This document shows, piece by piece, positions 8,825 through 16,631 of a DNA stretch of 64,000 bases. The stretch's first letter is position 1, and every line of letters starts with the position of its first letter. Source of the DNA: Elusimicrobia bacterium GWA2_66_18 (lineage in GTDB: Bacteria > Elusimicrobiota > Elusimicrobia > UBA1565 > UBA9628); the NCBI GenBank assembly GCA_001799675.1, contig MGTX01000002.1:65878-129877 (forward strand), given 5' to 3'. The translations under genes were made by a program, and so were the position numbers. The notes under the pieces are model-generated. The model saw nothing but the letters and a program-made list of their open reading frames with translations, was not told the DNA's origin and ran no database searches.

Positions 8825-9930
8825 CGGTCCACCTCTCCGAGGACGATGTCAATGGAGCCCAGGAACGCGATCACGTCGGAGATCTTCATGCCGACGAGCT
8901 TCTCCTGCAGGATGGCCAAGTTGAGGAAGGAAGGCGCCCTCACGTGCATGCGGAAGGGAGACATGCCGCCGTCGCTGACGAGGTGGATGCCGAGGTCGCC
9001 GCGCGCGGCCTCCACATGGGCGTAAGCTTCGCCGGCCGGAGGTTTTGGCACCTTGGCGACGCCGCTCGCCATCACGGGGCCTTCGGGGAGCCTGGCCAGG
9101 ACCTGCTCGATGATGCGCACGGACTGGCGCATCTCGAGCACGCGGCAGAAGTAGCGGTCCCAGCAGGAGCCTTCCTTGCCGACCACGACGTCGAACTCGT
9201 AGTTCTCGTAGCCGCAGTAGGGGTCGGCCTTGCGCGCGTCGTAGGCTACGCCGGAGCCTCGCAGGTTGGGGCCGGAGAGAGCCCAGGAGACGGCTTCCTC
9301 GGGCGTGACGAGGCCCACGCCCTGGGTGCGGGCCATGAAGATGGGGTTAAAAGAAAGGAGTTGATCGTATTCGTCCAGCTTCGGCTTGAAGTATTCGAGG
9401 AACTCCTTAAGCTTGGAGGTCCAGTCCGCAGGCACGTCGATCATCACGCCGCCAAGGCGAATGTAGTTGTAGGTCAGGCGGGCGCCGCAGAGCATCTCGA
9501 AAAGGTCCAGGACCATCTCGCGCTCGCGGAAAGCGTACAGGAAAGGAGTAAACGCGCCGATATCGATGCCGTAGGTGCCCACGAAGAGCAGGTGGCTGGC
9601 CACGCGATTGAGCTCGCACATCATCACGCGCAGGGCGTCGGCGCGCGCCGGGGCCTTGATGCCCAGGAGCTTCTCGGTCGCCAGGCAGAAGACCAGGTTG
9701 TTGGGCATCGCCGCGACGTAGTCCCAGCGGTCGGTCAGGACCACGCAGTGATGGTAGCTGCGAACCTCGGCGAGCTTCTCGGTGCCGCGATGGAGGTAGC
9801 CGATGTCGGGGACGGCCTTGACGATGACTTCACCCTCGATGGTGAGGCCGACCCGGAGGACGCCGTGCGTGGAGGGATGCTGGGGTCCGAGGTTGATGAA
9901 GAGCCGGTCGGACGTCGCCGCGCTACTCAT
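8821..9930 (-). CDS. nuoD: NADH-quinone oxidoreductase subunit D (49 kDa)
   Basis: Quinone-site subunit, 369 aa. The start at ATG 9930 gives MSSAATSDRLFINLGPQHP and an 8-base overlap with nuoC; the longer frame to 10026 runs inside nuoC and is rejected. The GPQHPSTHG loop carries the quinone-site His22, IGYLHRGTEK carries Arg48, and the protein ends in the canonical GEVDR. Arg48 aligns with the arginine that NDUFAF7 dimethylates in mammalian NDUFS2, notable because a MidA/NDUFAF7 homologue opens this operon. nuoC and nuoD are separate genes here. Confidence 0.97.
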   Translation of the reverse strand: MSSAATSDRLFINLGPQHPSTHGVLRVGLTIEGEVIVKAVPDIGYLHRGTEKLAEVRSYHHCVVLTDRWDYVAAMPNNLVFCLATEKLLGIKAPARADALRVMMCELNRVASHLLFVGTYGIDIGAFTPFLYAFREREMVLDLFEMLCGARLTYNYIRLGGVMIDVPADWTSKLKEFLEYFKPKLDEYDQLLSFNPIFMARTQGVGLVTPEEAVSWALSGPNLRGSGVAYDARKADPYCGYENYEFDVVVGKEGSCWDRYFCRVLEMRQSVRIIEQVLARLPEGPVMASGVAKVPKPPAGEAYAHVEAARGDLGIHLVSDGGMSPFRMHVRAPSFLNLAILQEKLVGMKISDVIAFLGSIDIVLGEVDR

Positions 9931-10489
9931 CGTAGCGGTCCTTGACGTGGACGTAGTCTTTGCGCAGGGGGTGTCCCTGGAGGAAATCCGGGGTGAGGAT
10001 CTTGAGCAGGTTGGGGTGGCCCTCATAGCGCACGCCCAGCAGGTCGAAGTTCTCGCGCTCCTGCCAGTCCGCGGACTTGAAGAGGCCGACGAGGCTGGGG
10101 GCCGAAGCCGCGTCGCGCGGGACCTCGAGCTTCAGGAATACCCGAGCCCGGTCCGTGCGGGAGACGACGGACCAGACGAACTCGATGACGGGCCGGTACG
10201 GATACCCCGCCGCCGCGGCCGACTCGACCTCGATTTTCGCGCCGCCGGGCAGGAACGCATTGAAGTTGGGTTGGCGGATGTAGCCCTTCATGTTCACCGG
10301 GCCGAGATAGTCGACGGCGGTCGCCATCTCGAGATAGTCAAATCCTTCTTTCTTGAGCCACGCGGCCATCGGGATCAGGTCGTCCTTGGACGCAAGCTTG
10401 ACCGTCAGATAGTCTTTCACTTGGACGGCGGCCTTCTCGATTTTTGGGAACTCGGCTTGAATTTTGGAGAGGATGTCGTCTTGGGTCAT
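9923..10489 (-). CDS. nuoC: NADH-quinone oxidoreductase subunit C (30 kDa)
   Basis: Peripheral-arm subunit, 188 aa, a scaffold beside NuoD. The 30-kDa signature is visible as ERENFDLLGVRYEGHPNL followed by the C-terminal GHPLRKDY. It starts 4 bases after the nuoB stop and overlaps nuoD by 8 bases. It is a stand-alone NuoC, not the fused NuoCD seen in enterobacteria. Confidence 0.95.
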   Translation of the reverse strand: MTQDDILSKIQAEFPKIEKAAVQVKDYLTVKLASKDDLIPMAAWLKKEGFDYLEMATAVDYLGPVNMKGYIRQPNFNAFLPGGAKIEVESAAAAGYPYRPVIEFVWSVVSRTDRARVFLKLEVPRDAASAPSLVGLFKSADWQERENFDLLGVRYEGHPNLLKILTPDFLQGHPLRKDYVHVKDRYDE

Positions 10490-10493
10490 GGGA

Positions 10494-11042
10494 TTATGCC
10501 GCGACGTCCCGGCTCCCTTTTTCCTGCTGAGGAGTCGCCAAGCCGCGTTTCAACGACATCTTTGCGATCTTCTCCTGGAGCTTGACTACGGCATACTGCA
10601 GCGCCTCGGGGCGAGGCGGGCATCCCGCGATGTAGACGTCCACGGGGACGATGCGGTCGACGCCCTTCACGACGGAGTAGGAATCGTAGTAGGGGCCGCC
10701 GCAGTTGGCGCAAGAGCCCATGGAGATCACGAACCGGGGTTCCGGCATCTGGTGATAGATCTCGAGGATCGGTGCGGCCATCTTCTTGACCACGGTGCCG
10801 GCGACGATCATGACGTCGGCCTGCCGGGGGCTGGCGCGCGGGATGACCCCCATGCGGTCGAAGTCGAATCGGGAGGCGTAGGAGCCCATCATCTCGATGG
10901 CGCAGCAAGCCAGGCCGAAGGTCATAGGCCAGAGCGACTGCTTGCGCCCGAGGTTGATGAGGGCGTCTGCGGTCGTAAGCACCAATTCGCCGCCCGGCAT
11001 TCCCTTGGCGAGTCCCGGCAGTCTCTCGAGGATCATGCCCAT
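10494..11042 (-). CDS. nuoB: NADH-quinone oxidoreductase subunit B, cluster N2
   Basis: Carries the terminal [4Fe-4S] cluster N2 that reduces quinone, 182 aa. All four ligand cysteines are recognisable: the tandem pair in [10 protein letters not shown], one in [14 protein letters not shown], and one in [10 protein letters not shown]. It starts 4 bases after the nuoA stop. Length and motifs are normal. Confidence 0.97.
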   Translation of the reverse strand: MGMILERLPGLAKGMPGGELVLTTADALINLGRKQSLWPMTFGLACCAIEMMGSYASRFDFDRMGVIPRASPRQADVMIVAGTVVKKMAAPILEIYHQMPEPRFVISMGSCANCGGPYYDSYSVVKGVDRIVPVDVYIAGCPPRPEALQYAVVKLQEKIAKMSLKRGLATPQQEKGSRDVAA

Positions 11043-11046
11043 GGTC

Positions 11047-11403
11047 TTACTCCCAGCTCAGAGCGCCTTTGCGCCAAGCGAAGGCTAGTCCTAGGAAAAG
11101 GACGGCCAGAAAGGCGCCCATCTCCAGCAACGCAACGCGTCCCAGCTCCCGGGCGGCGACCGCCCAAGGATAAACGTAGAGGAGCTCGACGTCGAAGAGA
11201 ACGAAGAGCAGGGCGAAGGCGTGGAAGCGAATGTTGAGCTTCACCTCGCTTGAGCCCACCGCCGGAATGCCGCACTCGTAGGTGCTCTCCTTGCGGGCGT
11301 AGGGGACGCTGGGGCGAAAGACCTTCGCGGCGATCAAGACGACGGCCGCGAAGCCCGCGCCCATCAGGGCGAAGGCGTAGACCGCGGCGTAGGCGCTCAT
11401 CAT
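11047..11403 (-). CDS. nuoA: NADH-quinone oxidoreductase subunit A
   Basis: Three-helix membrane subunit, 118 aa. The TM1-TM2 loop shows the family motif YECGIP and the following [20 protein letters not shown] with conserved acidic residues. Its ATG at 11403 overlaps the stop of the upstream methyltransferase gene as ATGA, which ties the two together translationally. Confidence 0.96.
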   Translation of the reverse strand: MMSAYAAVYAFALMGAGFAAVVLIAAKVFRPSVPYARKESTYECGIPAVGSSEVKLNIRFHAFALLFVLFDVELLYVYPWAVAARELGRVALLEMGAFLAVLFLGLAFAWRKGALSWE

Positions 11404-12404
11404 ATGGATTTCCTCTGGATCAAGACCTTGAAGGACTCTCCCATTCCTTCAGGGTGGACAAGGGTCTTGATCTGGGCGCGTTCCTTGTAAAGAGAAGCCA
11501 TGTCGCCGCTCGCCGCGGCCAGCCAGGCGTCGATGCCCCCCTCCATCAGGAAGCGAGACAGGCTCTGGTAGGACTCAAGCTCGAGCCCGGCCTGCTCGCC
11601 CGTCCGGACGAGGGCTTCGAAGTCCGCCGGCAAGGTGATGTCCTTTTGGCCGGGTTCACTGGAGAGTTCCGTCTCGATGGAGTGGCGGCGGTAGGCTCGG
11701 GGAGGGTTGGGCGAGTCGGGGGCGAAACGCTTGCCGTAGTCCACGCTCAGAACGAAGCCGGCGGCGAGGCGCGCGGAGACTTCGCCGATCCAGGCGCGCG
11801 CCTCGAGCGACACCCCATGGCGTTCGCCTTCGCTTAGAGCCTCGGCGATGGCGCCGGCGACGCGCTCCAGTTCCGGACGGGAGAGCGGACCGAGCGTCTC
11901 CCGGCCGGAGCGGTCGACGTACACTTCCCGCACCTCGCCCTCTTCCTTTTGAAGGAGATGCGCAGGAAGCGCGTCGATCAGTTCGTTGGAGTAAAGGACT
12001 CCCGTAAAGCGCGGCAGACGATCCAGGCCCGTGCAGGCGTCGACCTGCAGACCGAAGGCGGTGAGCATGCGGGCGGCGTCTGTCAAATCCCGGCGCGTCC
12101 TGTCTACGAGCGCGAATCTCAATCCTTTGCAGAGTTGGGGATGCTTCTCGCGCAGGCGGCGCGCCACCTGGCAGGCGAGCGTGCCGTCCCCGCAGCCCGC
12201 CTCGACGAGGCATAAGCCTTCGCCGGGTCTCGCCGATCTTACACGCTCCAGTAAGGAAGCAATGCGGTCGGCGAGTACGGCGCCGAAGGCAGGGTGGAGT
12301 TCGGGGGCTGTGTAGAAATCGGCCGTCCGGGCGCGCGCGCAATAAAAGCCTGACTCAGGATCGTAAAGCGCCGACTCCATGTGGTCCCTGAACGTGCGTA
12401 TCAC
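11400..12404 (-). CDS. MidA/NDUFAF7-family SAM-dependent methyltransferase
   Basis: Class I methyltransferase of the MidA (DUF185) family, about 334 aa. The family opening is visible (FRDHMESALYDPESGFYCA, then DFYTAPELHPAFG), followed by the SAM-binding loop LVEAGCGDGTLACQ, LYSNELIDALPAH and FVLSVDYGK. I choose GTG 12404; ATG 12380 is the alternative, and the open frame back to 12761 runs through the histone gene in another frame. The mitochondrial relative NDUFAF7 dimethylates an arginine of the NuoD homologue during complex I assembly. The four-base overlap with nuoA suggests the same job here (inference). Confidence 0.88.
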   Translation of the reverse strand: MIRTFRDHMESALYDPESGFYCARARTADFYTAPELHPAFGAVLADRIASLLERVRSARPGEGLCLVEAGCGDGTLACQVARRLREKHPQLCKGLRFALVDRTRRDLTDAARMLTAFGLQVDACTGLDRLPRFTGVLYSNELIDALPAHLLQKEEGEVREVYVDRSGRETLGPLSRPELERVAGAIAEALSEGERHGVSLEARAWIGEVSARLAAGFVLSVDYGKRFAPDSPNPPRAYRRHSIETELSSEPGQKDITLPADFEALVRTGEQAGLELESYQSLSRFLMEGGIDAWLAAASGDMASLYKERAQIKTLVHPEGMGESFKVLIQRKSI

Positions 12405-12430
12405 CCGAACCGTTGTTTCCCCCGCGGCGC

Positions 12431-12613
12431 TCAGACGAGATCTTCGGCTCCGAGGGTCTTCTTCTTCCCCTCGGTCTGGACTTTCTGCACGGACGCTTTC
12501 ACGACAGCCTCGATCTTTGCGGACAGGGCGGCCATGTAATCGCCGCCGGTGCGCAACCCTGATTCCTTCACCATTTTCTTGATCTTGCTGACGACGACGA
12601 GAGTCTCGGCCAT
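12431..12613 (-). CDS. Bacterial histone-fold protein (single-domain)
   Basis: Small basic protein of 60 aa that reads as one histone fold: short helix 1 (VVSKIKKMVKES), loop, long helix 2 (GGDYMAALSAKIEAVVKASVQKV), then the loop GKKKTLGAEDLV, which matches the R/K-K-T-x-x-x-E-D signature before helix 3 in archaeal and Bdellovibrio-type histones. The start at ATG 12613 has a strong GGGAGGG about nine bases upstream; the longer frame to 12709 runs into the hairpin and is rejected. It lies 26 bases before the methyltransferase gene, at the head of the complex I gene train. Function: probably DNA binding or compaction. Confidence 0.85.
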   Translation of the reverse strand: MAETLVVVSKIKKMVKESGLRTGGDYMAALSAKIEAVVKASVQKVQTEGKKKTLGAEDLV

Positions 12614-12683
12614 TTTCAAGTCCCTCCCGCGCGGGTCGCGCGAAGCTATGTCTGAAGACGTGAAACGATTTAAACAGAAAAGA

Positions 12684-12721
12684 GGACCCCGGACATTGAC
12701 CTGGATCAATGTCCGGGGTCC
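12684..12721 (-). terminator. Perfect 16-bp hairpin, probable tRNA-Met terminator
   Basis: Arms at 12684-12699 and 12706-12721 are exactly complementary with a 6-base loop. On the minus strand the hairpin follows the tRNA-Met gene by ten bases and is followed by CTCTTTTCTG, a short T-rich tract. A Rho-independent terminator is the simplest reading; the length and perfection of the stem are unusual. Confidence 0.7.
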
Positions 12722-12731
12722 TTGCGAATTT

Positions 12732-12803
12732 TGGCGCCGGGGGGAATCGAACCACCGACATGACGCTTATGAAACGTCCGCTCTGCCACTGAGCTACGGC
12801 GCC
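12732..12803 (-). tRNA. tRNA-Met (CAT)
   Basis: 72-nt cloverleaf: 7-bp acceptor GGCGCCG/CGGCGCC, D-stem GCTC/GAGC, anticodon stem GACGT/GCGTC around loop TTCATAA, anticodon CAT, and a T-arm with one mismatch around TTCGATT. No CCA is encoded. It has full 1-72 pairing and no three-GC anticodon stem, so it is not the initiator; it may be elongator Met or an Ile2 whose C34 becomes lysidine. Confidence 0.93.
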
Positions 12804-12822
12804 GCTTGCCGCGTCGCGTGCG

Positions 12823-12828
12823 ATTATA
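12823..12828 (-). promoter_or_regulatory. -10 box of tRNA-Met promoter
   Basis: A perfect TATAAT on the minus strand lies about 20 bases upstream of the tRNA 5' end. The -35 region is only weakly recognisable (GGTTAA at about 17 bases spacing). Confidence 0.6.
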
Positions 12829-12924
12829 GCAAGATGCTCTGGGATTTAACCAGACACAGACCGGGCGTGCTGCGGCGCGCTGAAATGATGTAGTATGGCG
12901 GTATATTCGGCTCAGGAGGCAATT

Positions 12925-13608
12925 TTGGCCAAAGCGAACTCCGCTTCCAGAAAGATCACAGTCGTCATCGCGGACGACCAGACTCTTTTCCGCGAGGGCA
13001 TCAAGGACCTGCTCGAGAATGAGAAAAACATCCAGGTCATCGGCGAGGCGGCCGACGGGCGCGAGGCCCTGCGTCTCGTCAAGAAGCTCAAGCCCAACGT
13101 GGTTCTCCTCGACATTAAGCTGCCGCACATGGACGGCATCGAGGCGACGCGTCAGATCCACAAGGACTGCCCCACCACGAACGTCCTCATCCTGTCGGGC
13201 TACGAGGATGAGGCTCACGTCATGGAGGCGATCCAGGCCGGCGCCAACGGGTATCTCTCGAAGATGCTTCCCGCCTCCGAGCTCGTCAATGCGCTGAAGA
13301 CCTTCGCCAACCAGGGCGTCATGATTCCCCAGCCGCTCATGAGCAAGCTCATCGAGGGGCTGCGCAGCATGGGCAACACGAACTCAGAGGCTTCGCTCGT
13401 CGCGCTCACCAAGACTGAGATCAAGGTCCTCGCGCTCCTTGGTCGAGGCCAGTCCAACAAGGAGATCGCCGCCTCGCTGGCCTGCAGCGTCAAAACGATC
13501 AAGAACCACCTCAACAGCATGTTCCAGAAGCTCAACGTCTCCAACCGCACCGAGGCCGTGGTTAAGGGCATCGATCTCGGCCTTATCTCCTCGGAGAAGC
13601 CTGACTAA
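12925..13608 (+). CDS. NarL/FixJ-family response regulator
   Basis: Two-component transcription regulator. The receiver domain shows the acidic pair in VVIADDQTLFREG, the phospho-acceptor Asp in VVLLDIKLPHMDG, and the switch lysine in GYLSKMLP. The C-terminal LuxR-type HTH reads LTKTEIKVLALLGRGQSNKE through VKTIKNHLNSMFQKL. I start at TTG 12925 because AGGAGG at 12914-12919 sits five bases before it; ATG 12895 is in frame but has no ribosome-binding site. No histidine kinase lies next to it. It overlaps the converging acyl-CoA dehydrogenase by a few bases. Confidence 0.93.
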   Translation: MAKANSASRKITVVIADDQTLFREGIKDLLENEKNIQVIGEAADGREALRLVKKLKPNVVLLDIKLPHMDGIEATRQIHKDCPTTNVLILSGYEDEAHVMEAIQAGANGYLSKMLPASELVNALKTFANQGVMIPQPLMSKLIEGLRSMGNTNSEASLVALTKTEIKVLALLGRGQSNKEIAASLACSVKTIKNHLNSMFQKLNVSNRTEAVVKGIDLGLISSEKPD

Positions 13609-14858
13609 GTCCGCACGCTCGCCTGGGCCTTGGCGGCGGAAGCGTATTCCCTGATCATCATCATCGCCACTTCGTTGCGCTGAATCTGGTTGGTGCCCTC
13701 ATAAATCTGCGTGATCTTGGCGTCGCGCATGAACTTTTCGACGGGGAAGTCGCGCATGTAGCCGATGCCGCCGCACATCTGCACGCAGTCCGTGGTCACC
13801 TTCATTGCGACGTCCGAGCAATAGAACTTGGACATCGCCGATTCCTTCGTCCAACGTTTGACGTCCATCGTATTATTGAGGACGTCGTAGACGATCGCCT
13901 TGTCCGAGATCGCCTTCTCGTAGACGGGCTTCATCGCCTTGTCCATCGCCTTGGCCGTGGCGTAGAGGAGAGCGCGTGCGGCTTCGGTCTGGGTGGCGTT
14001 GTCGGCCATCATGTGCTGGATGACCTGGAAGCTTGAGATCGGCTGGCCGAACTGTTTGCGCTGGCGGATGTAGGCCATCGTCTCGTCCATGGCGCCCGTC
14101 GCGATGCCGAGAGCTTGCGCGGCCACGCCGGGGCGAGAACAGTCGAACGTCGTTTGGGCGGTGAAGAGCCCGAAACCTTCCTTATAAAGGAGATTCTTCT
14201 TCGGGATGCGGCAGTTTTGGAAGACGAGTTCGTAGGTCGGGTTGGCCCGGATGCCCATCTTGCGTTCCTTTTTTCCGAAGCCGAAGCCGGGGGTGGACTT
14301 CTCGACGATGAACGCGGAGATGCCGCGGGCGCCGCGGGACGGGTTCGTGCTCGCGAAGACCACGTAGGTTTCGGCGGCCTCGCCGTTGGAGACGAAGGTC
14401 TTGGTGCCATTGAGAACGTAGTGTTCCCCGTCGGGCTTGGCGGTGCACTTCTGAGCCGTCGCGTCGGAGCCGGCCTCGGGCTCGGTGATCGAGAAGGCCG
14501 CCAGCTTCTTTCCAGAGGCAAGGTCCGGGATATACTTCTCGCGCTGCTCGGCGGTGCCGAGGAGCATGATGGGGAGCACGCCGAGGCCCGAGCCGGCGAA
14601 GCAGAGGGCGATGCCTCCGCAGACGCGGGAGAGCTGCTCGATGACGAGCACCTGCTCCATCAGGCCGCCGCCCAACCCGCCGTAGGCCTCCGGAAGATAG
14701 ACGCCGAAGAGGTCGGCCGCGGCCATCTTCTTGACCGCGTCCCAGGGAAATTTCTCCTCCTCATCGTGCTTCTCGCGGATCGGCTTGAGGTCCCTCAAGG
14801 CCACCTGATAGGCGAGGTCGCGGATATCCGTCTGCTGTTCGGAAAGATCGTAGTCCAT
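13605..14858 (-). CDS. Acyl-CoA dehydrogenase
   Basis: FAD enzyme for the first step of beta-oxidation or a related acyl-CoA oxidation, 417 aa, standard length. Visible are the flavin/substrate stretch FSITEPEAGSDA, the middle beta-domain, and the C-terminal catalytic-base motif IYEGTNQIQRNE, where Glu is in the position used by short/medium-chain enzymes. It is the last gene of the lipid operon, 1 base after rnc. Substrate length cannot be read from the sequence. Confidence 0.92.
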   Translation of the reverse strand: MDYDLSEQQTDIRDLAYQVALRDLKPIREKHDEEEKFPWDAVKKMAAADLFGVYLPEAYGGLGGGLMEQVLVIEQLSRVCGGIALCFAGSGLGVLPIMLLGTAEQREKYIPDLASGKKLAAFSITEPEAGSDATAQKCTAKPDGEHYVLNGTKTFVSNGEAAETYVVFASTNPSRGARGISAFIVEKSTPGFGFGKKERKMGIRANPTYELVFQNCRIPKKNLLYKEGFGLFTAQTTFDCSRPGVAAQALGIATGAMDETMAYIRQRKQFGQPISSFQVIQHMMADNATQTEAARALLYATAKAMDKAMKPVYEKAISDKAIVYDVLNNTMDVKRWTKESAMSKFYCSDVAMKVTTDCVQMCGGIGYMRDFPVEKFMRDAKITQIYEGTNQIQRNEVAMMMIREYASAAKAQASVRT

Positions 14859-14859
14859 G

Positions 14860-15534
14860 TCAGTCCTCCACCTTCTGCGTCCTGCTCAGAGCGTCGCGCG
14901 CGGAGGCCTGCTCAGCCTCTTTCTTGCTCTTCCCGGCCCCTTTCCCGAGGATTCTCGCGCCGATCCGGACCGTGACCGAGAAAGTCTTGTCATGGTCAGG
15001 ACCGGCGGACGAGGAGAGTTCGTAGGTCGGGGGCATCTTGTACTTCTTTTGCAGGATCTCCTGGAGACGGCTCTTGTGGTCCGTCTCCGAGAGATTCCCG
15101 TGTCGCCGTGCGCACCATTCCCGCACGAACGCGGCCGCAGCGTCGAAGCCGCCATCGAGATACATGGCCCCTATGAGCGCCTCTAACGCGTTGGCGAGGA
15201 GGCTCCGGCGGGTGCGCCCGCCGGTCGTTTCTTCTCCCACCCCGAGGTAGAGATGGTTTCCGAGCCCGATCTCCTCGGCCCAAACCGTGAGGCTGGGACG
15301 CGAAACGAGAAAGGACTTCTTTTTCGAGAGGCTCCCCTCGGACTCATCGGGATAGTCCTCGAAGAGCTGGTGCGCGACGACCGCCGCCAGGACGCTGTCT
15401 CCCAGGAACTCCAACCGCTCATTGCAATCGCCCATCCCGCTCTCGCTGGCGAAAGACTTGTGCGTCATCGCCTGCTTGAGCAGCAATGGGTCTTTGAAGC
15501 GGTATCTGACGATCTCCTCGAGAGGCGCGGCCAC
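14860..15534 (-). CDS. rnc: Ribonuclease III
   Basis: Double-strand RNA endonuclease for rRNA and mRNA processing, 224 aa, normal length. The signature NERLEFLGDSVL and the second acidic site ALIGAMYLDGG form the metal centre; the C-terminal 70 residues are a dsRNA-binding domain ending in GKSKKEAEQASARDAL. The start is GTG 15534. Placement after acpP is common in bacteria. Confidence 0.96.
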   Translation of the reverse strand: MAAPLEEIVRYRFKDPLLLKQAMTHKSFASESGMGDCNERLEFLGDSVLAAVVAHQLFEDYPDESEGSLSKKKSFLVSRPSLTVWAEEIGLGNHLYLGVGEETTGGRTRRSLLANALEALIGAMYLDGGFDAAAAFVREWCARRHGNLSETDHKSRLQEILQKKYKMPPTYELSSSAGPDHDKTFSVTVRIGARILGKGAGKSKKEAEQASARDALSRTQKVED

Positions 15535-15545
15535 GGCCGACGGCC

Positions 15546-15791
15546 TTACTTCTTCGAGTGGGCCTGGATGTAGTCGATCGCCTGTCCCACGGTCTGGATC
15601 TTCTCTGCTTGCTCGTCGGGGATCTCGGTGTCGAATTCTTCCTCGAGGGCCATGACCAACTCGACGGTGTCGAGCGAGTCGGCGCCGAGATCGTTGACGA
15701 AATGGGCCGTCGGCGTCACTTCGGCGGCATCTACGCCGAGCTGCTCTACGATGATCTGCTTCACGCGGTCTGCTATGTTGTCATCAGACAT
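15546..15791 (-). CDS. acpP: Acyl carrier protein
   Basis: 81-aa acidic carrier of growing acyl chains in fatty acid synthesis. The phosphopantetheine site is the Ser of [15 protein letters not shown] 15791 has GGGAGAA about eight bases upstream, so the longer frame to 15836 (overlapping fabG) is not used. It lies between fabG and rnc in the operon. Confidence 0.97.
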   Translation of the reverse strand: MSDDNIADRVKQIIVEQLGVDAAEVTPTAHFVNDLGADSLDTVELVMALEEEFDTEIPDEQAEKIQTVGQAIDYIQAHSKK

Positions 15792-15819
15792 GATGTCGTT
15801 CTCCCTTTTGCTCCTTGTT

Positions 15820-16602
15820 TCACATGTACCCGCCACCGTTTACGTTCAGCACGTGTCCGGTGACGTACGCCGACTCGTCCGACGAAAGGAACAGCACGGC
15901 TCGGGCGATGTCTATGGGGTCGCCCATCCGACCCAAAAGGATCTTCTCGAGGAGCTTCTTCTTCGCGTCTTCCGGGATCGCGTCCGTCATGCGCGTCTTA
16001 ATGAAACCTGGTGCGACGGCATTGGCGTTGATGTTGCGCGATGCAAACTCGCGCGCGATCGATTTCGTCATCGCGATAAGACCGCCTTTCGAGGCGGCGT
16101 AGTTGGCCTGTCCTGCGGCGCCTTCCTGGCCGACGATGGAGGCGATGTTGACGATCTTGCCGTAATGCGCCTTCATCATGGGCTTGATGCATGCCTTGGT
16201 GAAGTTGAAAGCCCCCTTCAAGTTGACGTCGAGCACGAGATCCCAATCAGTCTCGGACATTCTCATGATCAGATTATCCTTCGTGATGCCCGCGTTGTTG
16301 ACCAATATATCAATTTTGCCCCACTTCTCAAGCACGGCCTTGACTGCGGCGTCGCATTGGTCGGACTTGGTGACGTCGCACGCCATGCCGAAGACCCCGC
16401 CCTTGCCTGCGTCGAGGGCCTTGGCGGAGGCGTCGCACTTCGCGGCGTCCACGTCGACGATGAGGAGTTTGGCTCCTTCGGCCGCGAAAAGCTCGGCCGT
16501 GGCGTAGCCGATTCCTTGTGCGGAGCCGGTGATAATGGCCGTTTTGTCCTTGAGGCGCAGGCCCGTGGTCGGGGCGGTTTGCGCCGCCGTGTCTGTGCTC
16601 AT
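15820..16602 (-). CDS. fabG: 3-oxoacyl-ACP reductase
   Basis: SDR-family NADPH reductase of fatty acid elongation, 260 aa. Visible are the cofactor loop [12 protein letters not shown], the catalytic Ser in NIASIVGQ, and Tyr/Lys in ANYAASKGG; the C-terminus [12 protein letters not shown] is typical of FabG. ATG 16602 is preceded by AAGGAG six bases away, so it is preferred to ATG 16635. It has about 15 extra residues before the Rossmann fold. It is flanked by plsX and acpP, supporting FabG over a general SDR. Confidence 0.94.
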   Translation of the reverse strand: MSTDTAAQTAPTTGLRLKDKTAIITGSAQGIGYATAELFAAEGAKLLIVDVDAAKCDASAKALDAGKGGVFGMACDVTKSDQCDAAVKAVLEKWGKIDILVNNAGITKDNLIMRMSETDWDLVLDVNLKGAFNFTKACIKPMMKAHYGKIVNIASIVGQEGAAGQANYAASKGGLIAMTKSIAREFASRNINANAVAPGFIKTRMTDAIPEDAKKKLLEKILLGRMGDPIDIARAVLFLSSDESAYVTGHVLNVNGGGYM

Positions 16603-16631
16603 GTCATTCTCCTTGTCGAGTTGTGCGGCAT

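Noticed and set aside
12614-12709. N-terminal extension of the histone gene
   Set aside because: It runs into the hairpin and lacks an SD; the histone fold begins right after ATG 12613.
13605-13608. Possible frameshift between response regulator and acyl-CoA dehydrogenase
   Set aside because: The overlap is a simple convergent four-base sharing of stop codons; both proteins are full length.
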